DNA of 64,000 nucleotides, taken from the NCBI GenBank assembly GCA_019695215.1, contig JAIBAK010000004.1, positions 46,063-110,062 on the forward strand, written 5' to 3'. Every line of letters begins with the position of its first letter. Positions within the stretch are counted from its first letter, which is position 1. Source of the stretch: Bacteroidia bacterium. GTDB lineage: Bacteria > Bacteroidota > Bacteroidia > UKL13-3. The translations under genes were made by a program, and so were the position numbers. This document shows, in pieces, positions 61,460 to 64,000 of the stretch. The notes below the pieces were generated by a model. That model worked only from the letters and a program-made list of their open reading frames with translations. It had not been told where the DNA came from and ran no database searches.

Positions 61460-62829
61460 TGTCGCAACAGGAACGCTTTTTCGAAGAATCAGAGAAAAAG
61501 GCTTTTGATAAAGCCATGCGGCAGAAAATTGAAACCAGCCTCAGCAACTACCAAAAAAATCATGCACTGGGTTTAACTCAGTTCGAAAACCTGGCGCTGG
61601 CCAAAGAGCGGGCTTCTTACTCGAGATGGAGAGCTATTGAAAGCCTTGATAAATTTTTGCTTGAGTTTGAAAATAATTTTGCGCGCAGAGGAGGAAAAGT
61701 AATCTGGGCCCCCGATGCCGAAAGCGCCCTGCAGGAACTTGAAAATATTATTTCCGCTCTTAAACCCGATGAAGTGGTAATGAGCAAGTCGATGGCTACC
61801 GAAGAAATAGGGCTGGCCGCTTTTCTTGAAAAAAAGAATATTGTAATTACCGAAACCGACCTTGGCGAATACATTCAGCAGCAGGCAAAGGAAAAACCTT
61901 TTCATCCGGTGGTGCCGGCCATGCATCAATCGGTTGATGATATAGCTGCTCTGTTGCATATGGATGCGGAAAACAATACTGCTGAAAAAATAGCTGCAGA
62001 AACCGGTGAAAAAATCAGGCCCCATTTCACGGCTTCTTCACTCGGCATAACCGGAGCTAATTTTCTGGTAGCCGATATCGGTGCCGTAAGCATTACCGAA
62101 AACGAAGGCAATGCACGCATGGGAACTTCGTGGCCCGATGTACACGTAGTGATTGCGGGTATTGAAAAGGTAATTCCTGCTGTGGGCGATTTAGAAGTAC
62201 TGCTCCCTATACTGGCAACGTATGGCACAGGCCAGCGTATTACCGCCTACAACTCGCTGTTGCTCGGGCCGCGCATGAGCGATGAAACTGACGGACCCAA
62301 AGAAATGATTGTAATTTTACTCGATAACGGACGAAGCAATCTTTTAGAAAAACAGGAACAACGGCAGGCACTAAAGTGCATCAGGTGTGGCGCCTGCCTC
62401 AATGTTTGCCCTATATTTAAAACCATCGGGGGGCAGGCTTACGGAACTACTTACAACGGACCCATTGGCGCAGTTATAACTCCCATTCAGGTTAACAGCA
62501 AAGATTACAAACACCTGAGTCACGCCTCTACCCTGTGCGGGGCCTGTACCGATGTGTGCCCGGTGCAAATACCACTGCACATGAACCTGCTGGCCAATCG
62601 CAGAGACTTTAATGAAGAAGGCATGGCCAAAGGTCAGGAAAAAATGATGTGGTATGCGTGGAAAAAAGGGGTGCTCGACCGTAAAAAAATGAATCGTGGT
62701 GCAGGAATGAAAAACTTTTTCCTGAAAACCATTTTTAAAAAACCCTGGGGCGAACGAAGAACATTTCCCGAGTTTGCCCCCAAATCTTTTAATGAACTCT
62801 GGAGAGAAAAACATGGCGACCGCAAATAA
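61459..62829 (+). CDS. lutB: LutB-type iron-sulfur lactate-utilisation protein
   Basis: LutB is one of three subunits (LutABC) of an L-lactate oxidising complex. Residues about 60-300 form the LUD domain (VVMSKSMATEEIGL, SSLGITGANFLVADIGAVSITENEGNARMGTSWPDVHVVIAGIEKV). Two 4Fe-4S sites follow: CIRCGACLNVCPIF and CGACTDVCPVQIP. A helical C-terminus completes 456 residues. No lutA or lutC gene is present in the window; Bacteroidota often have lutB scattered. It is translationally coupled to panC and overlaps the next gene by 17 nt. Confidence 0.92.
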   Translation: MSQQERFFEESEKKAFDKAMRQKIETSLSNYQKNHALGLTQFENLALAKERASYSRWRAIESLDKFLLEFENNFARRGGKVIWAPDAESALQELENIISALKPDEVVMSKSMATEEIGLAAFLEKKNIVITETDLGEYIQQQAKEKPFHPVVPAMHQSVDDIAALLHMDAENNTAEKIAAETGEKIRPHFTASSLGITGANFLVADIGAVSITENEGNARMGTSWPDVHVVIAGIEKVIPAVGDLEVLLPILATYGTGQRITAYNSLLLGPRMSDETDGPKEMIVILLDNGRSNLLEKQEQRQALKCIRCGACLNVCPIFKTIGGQAYGTTYNGPIGAVITPIQVNSKDYKHLSHASTLCGACTDVCPVQIPLHMNLLANRRDFNEEGMAKGQEKMMWYAWKKGVLDRKKMNRGAGMKNFFLKTIFKKPWGERRTFPEFAPKSFNELWREKHGDRK

Positions 62830-64000
62830 ATTACTCTGGATTGTTTTACTGTTTCCGGCCCTTGCTGCGGCACAGGTTACTTTCCCTAAAACGCAGGTAA
62901 AAGATCCGAAACTTACCACCATTGCCATTACCCACGCAACCATTTGGGCTGACGAAAACCAACACTACACCGATGCTATCCTTTTAATAAAAGACGGAAT
63001 AGTGGTCGCCTGCGGAAATAATATTTCTGTTCCGGCACAAGCGGTGGTGATTGATGTAAAAGGCGCATATATCTATCCGTCCTTTATCGACCCTTTCAGC
63101 ACGTATGGAATACAGCCTGCAAAAGAGTGGAGGTATAAAAAACCAGCCACAAGTATTACCGGATGGAATCCGGCCATTCGCAGCGCCTGCGATGCTTTTG
63201 AGTTTTTTTCTCCTGACGAAAAACGTTCAGCAGCTATGCTCGAAATGGGGTATGGTTGTACATCTTCCCTGGTAAGAGATGGCATAGCCCGCGGTTCTTC
63301 TGCTTTGGTACTGCTTGGAAACGGGCTGGAAAACGAACTGATTTTAGCCAAACAAAGCGCAGCTCACTTTTCGTTCAACAAAGGCAGTTCCCCCGATGTA
63401 TATCCCGGTTCGCTTATGGGCAGTATTGCCCTTTTGAGGCAAACCTATTACGATGCCGACTGGTATGTGAAGGGAGGAAACAAACAGGAGTACAATTATG
63501 CCCTTGAGCGAATGAACCTGCTCAGGAATTTGCCTCAGGTGTTCGAAGCGGAAAACAAACTTTCTCTTTTGCGTGCGCAAAAAGTGGCCTCCGAGTTTGG
63601 CCAGTCGTATATAATAAAAGGGGCAGGAGACGAATACCTGATTGCCGCACAGCTAAAAGCCCTTGGAACAAGAGTAATTATTCCGGTTGCCCTTCCTAAA
63701 CCTTATCGCATCACCAACCAAAATAAAGAACTCATCAGTACCCGTGATTTGCGCCACTGGAACAGCGCCCCTAATAACGCACAACTGTTGGCCCGGGCAG
63801 GAGTTCCGTTTTCGTTTTCTGCCGAAGAGGTGAGCGACCCCAATACCTTTTGGAAAAACATCAGGCTGATGATGAAGTGCGGAATGGATGAAGAAACCCT
63901 GTTGAGGGCAATGTGCACCAACCCCTCCATGTTTCTCAAAGCCGAAGCGCTTATCGGCAGTCTTAAACCCGGACGCATAGCTAATTTTATTATATGCAGC
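62813..64000 (+). CDS. Exported amidohydrolase-like protein, cut by the window end
   Basis: The ATG at 62813 opens a frame that reaches the right edge without a stop (396 codons seen). A signal peptide (MATANKLLWIVLLFPALAAAQ) directs it to the periplasm. The metal-dependent amidohydrolase fold is suggested by ILLIKDGIVVACGNNISVPAQAVVIDVKGAYIYPSFID near the start and MCTNPSMFL...IGSLKPGRIANFIICS at the edge. The first metal motif, normally PGFIDxHxH, reads YPSFIDPFSTYG, so both His are missing. Bacteroidota have long tandem amidohydrolases whose first half is of this kind, so an intact second half may follow beyond the window. It overlaps lutB by 17 nt. Confidence 0.82.
   Translation, partial: MATANKLLWIVLLFPALAAAQVTFPKTQVKDPKLTTIAITHATIWADENQHYTDAILLIKDGIVVACGNNISVPAQAVVIDVKGAYIYPSFIDPFSTYGIQPAKEWRYKKPATSITGWNPAIRSACDAFEFFSPDEKRSAAMLEMGYGCTSSLVRDGIARGSSALVLLGNGLENELILAKQSAAHFSFNKGSSPDVYPGSLMGSIALLRQTYYDADWYVKGGNKQEYNYALERMNLLRNLPQVFEAENKLSLLRAQKVASEFGQSYIIKGAGDEYLIAAQLKALGTRVIIPVALPKPYRITNQNKELISTRDLRHWNSAPNNAQLLARAGVPFSFSAEEVSDPNTFWKNIRLMMKCGMDEETLLRAMCTNPSMFLKAEALIGSLKPGRIANFIICS

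Noticed and set aside
1..64000. tRNA, rRNA, prophage or origin sequences
   Set aside because: No cloverleaf-like tRNA sequence, rRNA segment, integrase, phage structural gene or DnaA-box cluster was recognised while reading the gaps.

Overview
The window comes from a member of the phylum Bacteroidota (Bacteroidetes); the order cannot be fixed from the sequence alone. Signs of this are: ten start-proximal matches to the Bacteroidota -7 promoter element TAnnTTTG and almost no Shine-Dalgarno sequences; five secreted proteins ending in type IX secretion (T9SS) sorting domains, four of type A and one gliding-type (type B); a DUF4270 lipoprotein; a half-length GT5 'glycogen synthase' beside panC; LytTR and TPR-kinase signalling genes; an S46 dipeptidyl-peptidase; and an IrrE-like/DUF4411 toxin-antitoxin pair.

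Layout. 1-4528: end of a small hypothetical gene, then a secreted lipase/beta-helix T9SS protein split by a frameshift. 4529-9300: a hairpin terminator, aroQ, a GT2 glycosyltransferase with a small partner gene, the rRNA methyltransferase rlmD, a type B sorted protein and a thioredoxin-like protein. 9403-14983: a signalling cluster made of a receiver-only protein, a TPR histidine kinase, a TPR pseudokinase lacking its phospho-accepting His, a short LytS-like protein with a degraded ATP site, and a LytTR regulator; the last four genes overlap end to end. 15109-23553: one 2814-residue secreted protein with 27 Cys-containing repeats. 23700-30392: housekeeping and small genes (VOC protein, receiver, asnS, rpoN, membrane protein, PaaG-like hydratase, redoxin lipoprotein) and a REP-like inverted repeat.

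30393-41453: a gene-poor gap, a T9SS metalloprotease divergent from an XRE regulator with a perfect 19-bp palindrome between them, a secreted protein with a G10 tract, an M28 peptidase, cysS, a beta-barrel protein and a DPP7-type S46 peptidase. 41590-46585: an exported HIRAN protein and a restriction-modification locus in which nuclease and methylase are fused, specificity is a separate subunit, and a REP-associated (Y1) transposase plus a four-hairpin array of about 51-bp period sits between the two. 46697-55381: a T9SS glycoside hydrolase, an LTA-synthase-like sulfatase, conserved small genes, IscA/ErpA, methylmalonyl-CoA epimerase, the IrrE-like/DUF4411 pair and a sulfotransferase. 55411-64000: glmS, aroF, DUF4270 and the half-length GT5 on the minus strand, divergent from panC, lutB and an amidohydrolase cut by the window end.

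Together the accessory genes suggest a surface-active, protein- and polysaccharide-degrading bacterium: five T9SS cargo proteins, three peptidases and a large repeat protein placed right behind an unusual signalling operon. The two most unusual loci are the signalling operon with complementary degenerate kinases and the R-M locus interrupted by a RAYT and its hairpins. No tRNA, rRNA or CRISPR array was seen.
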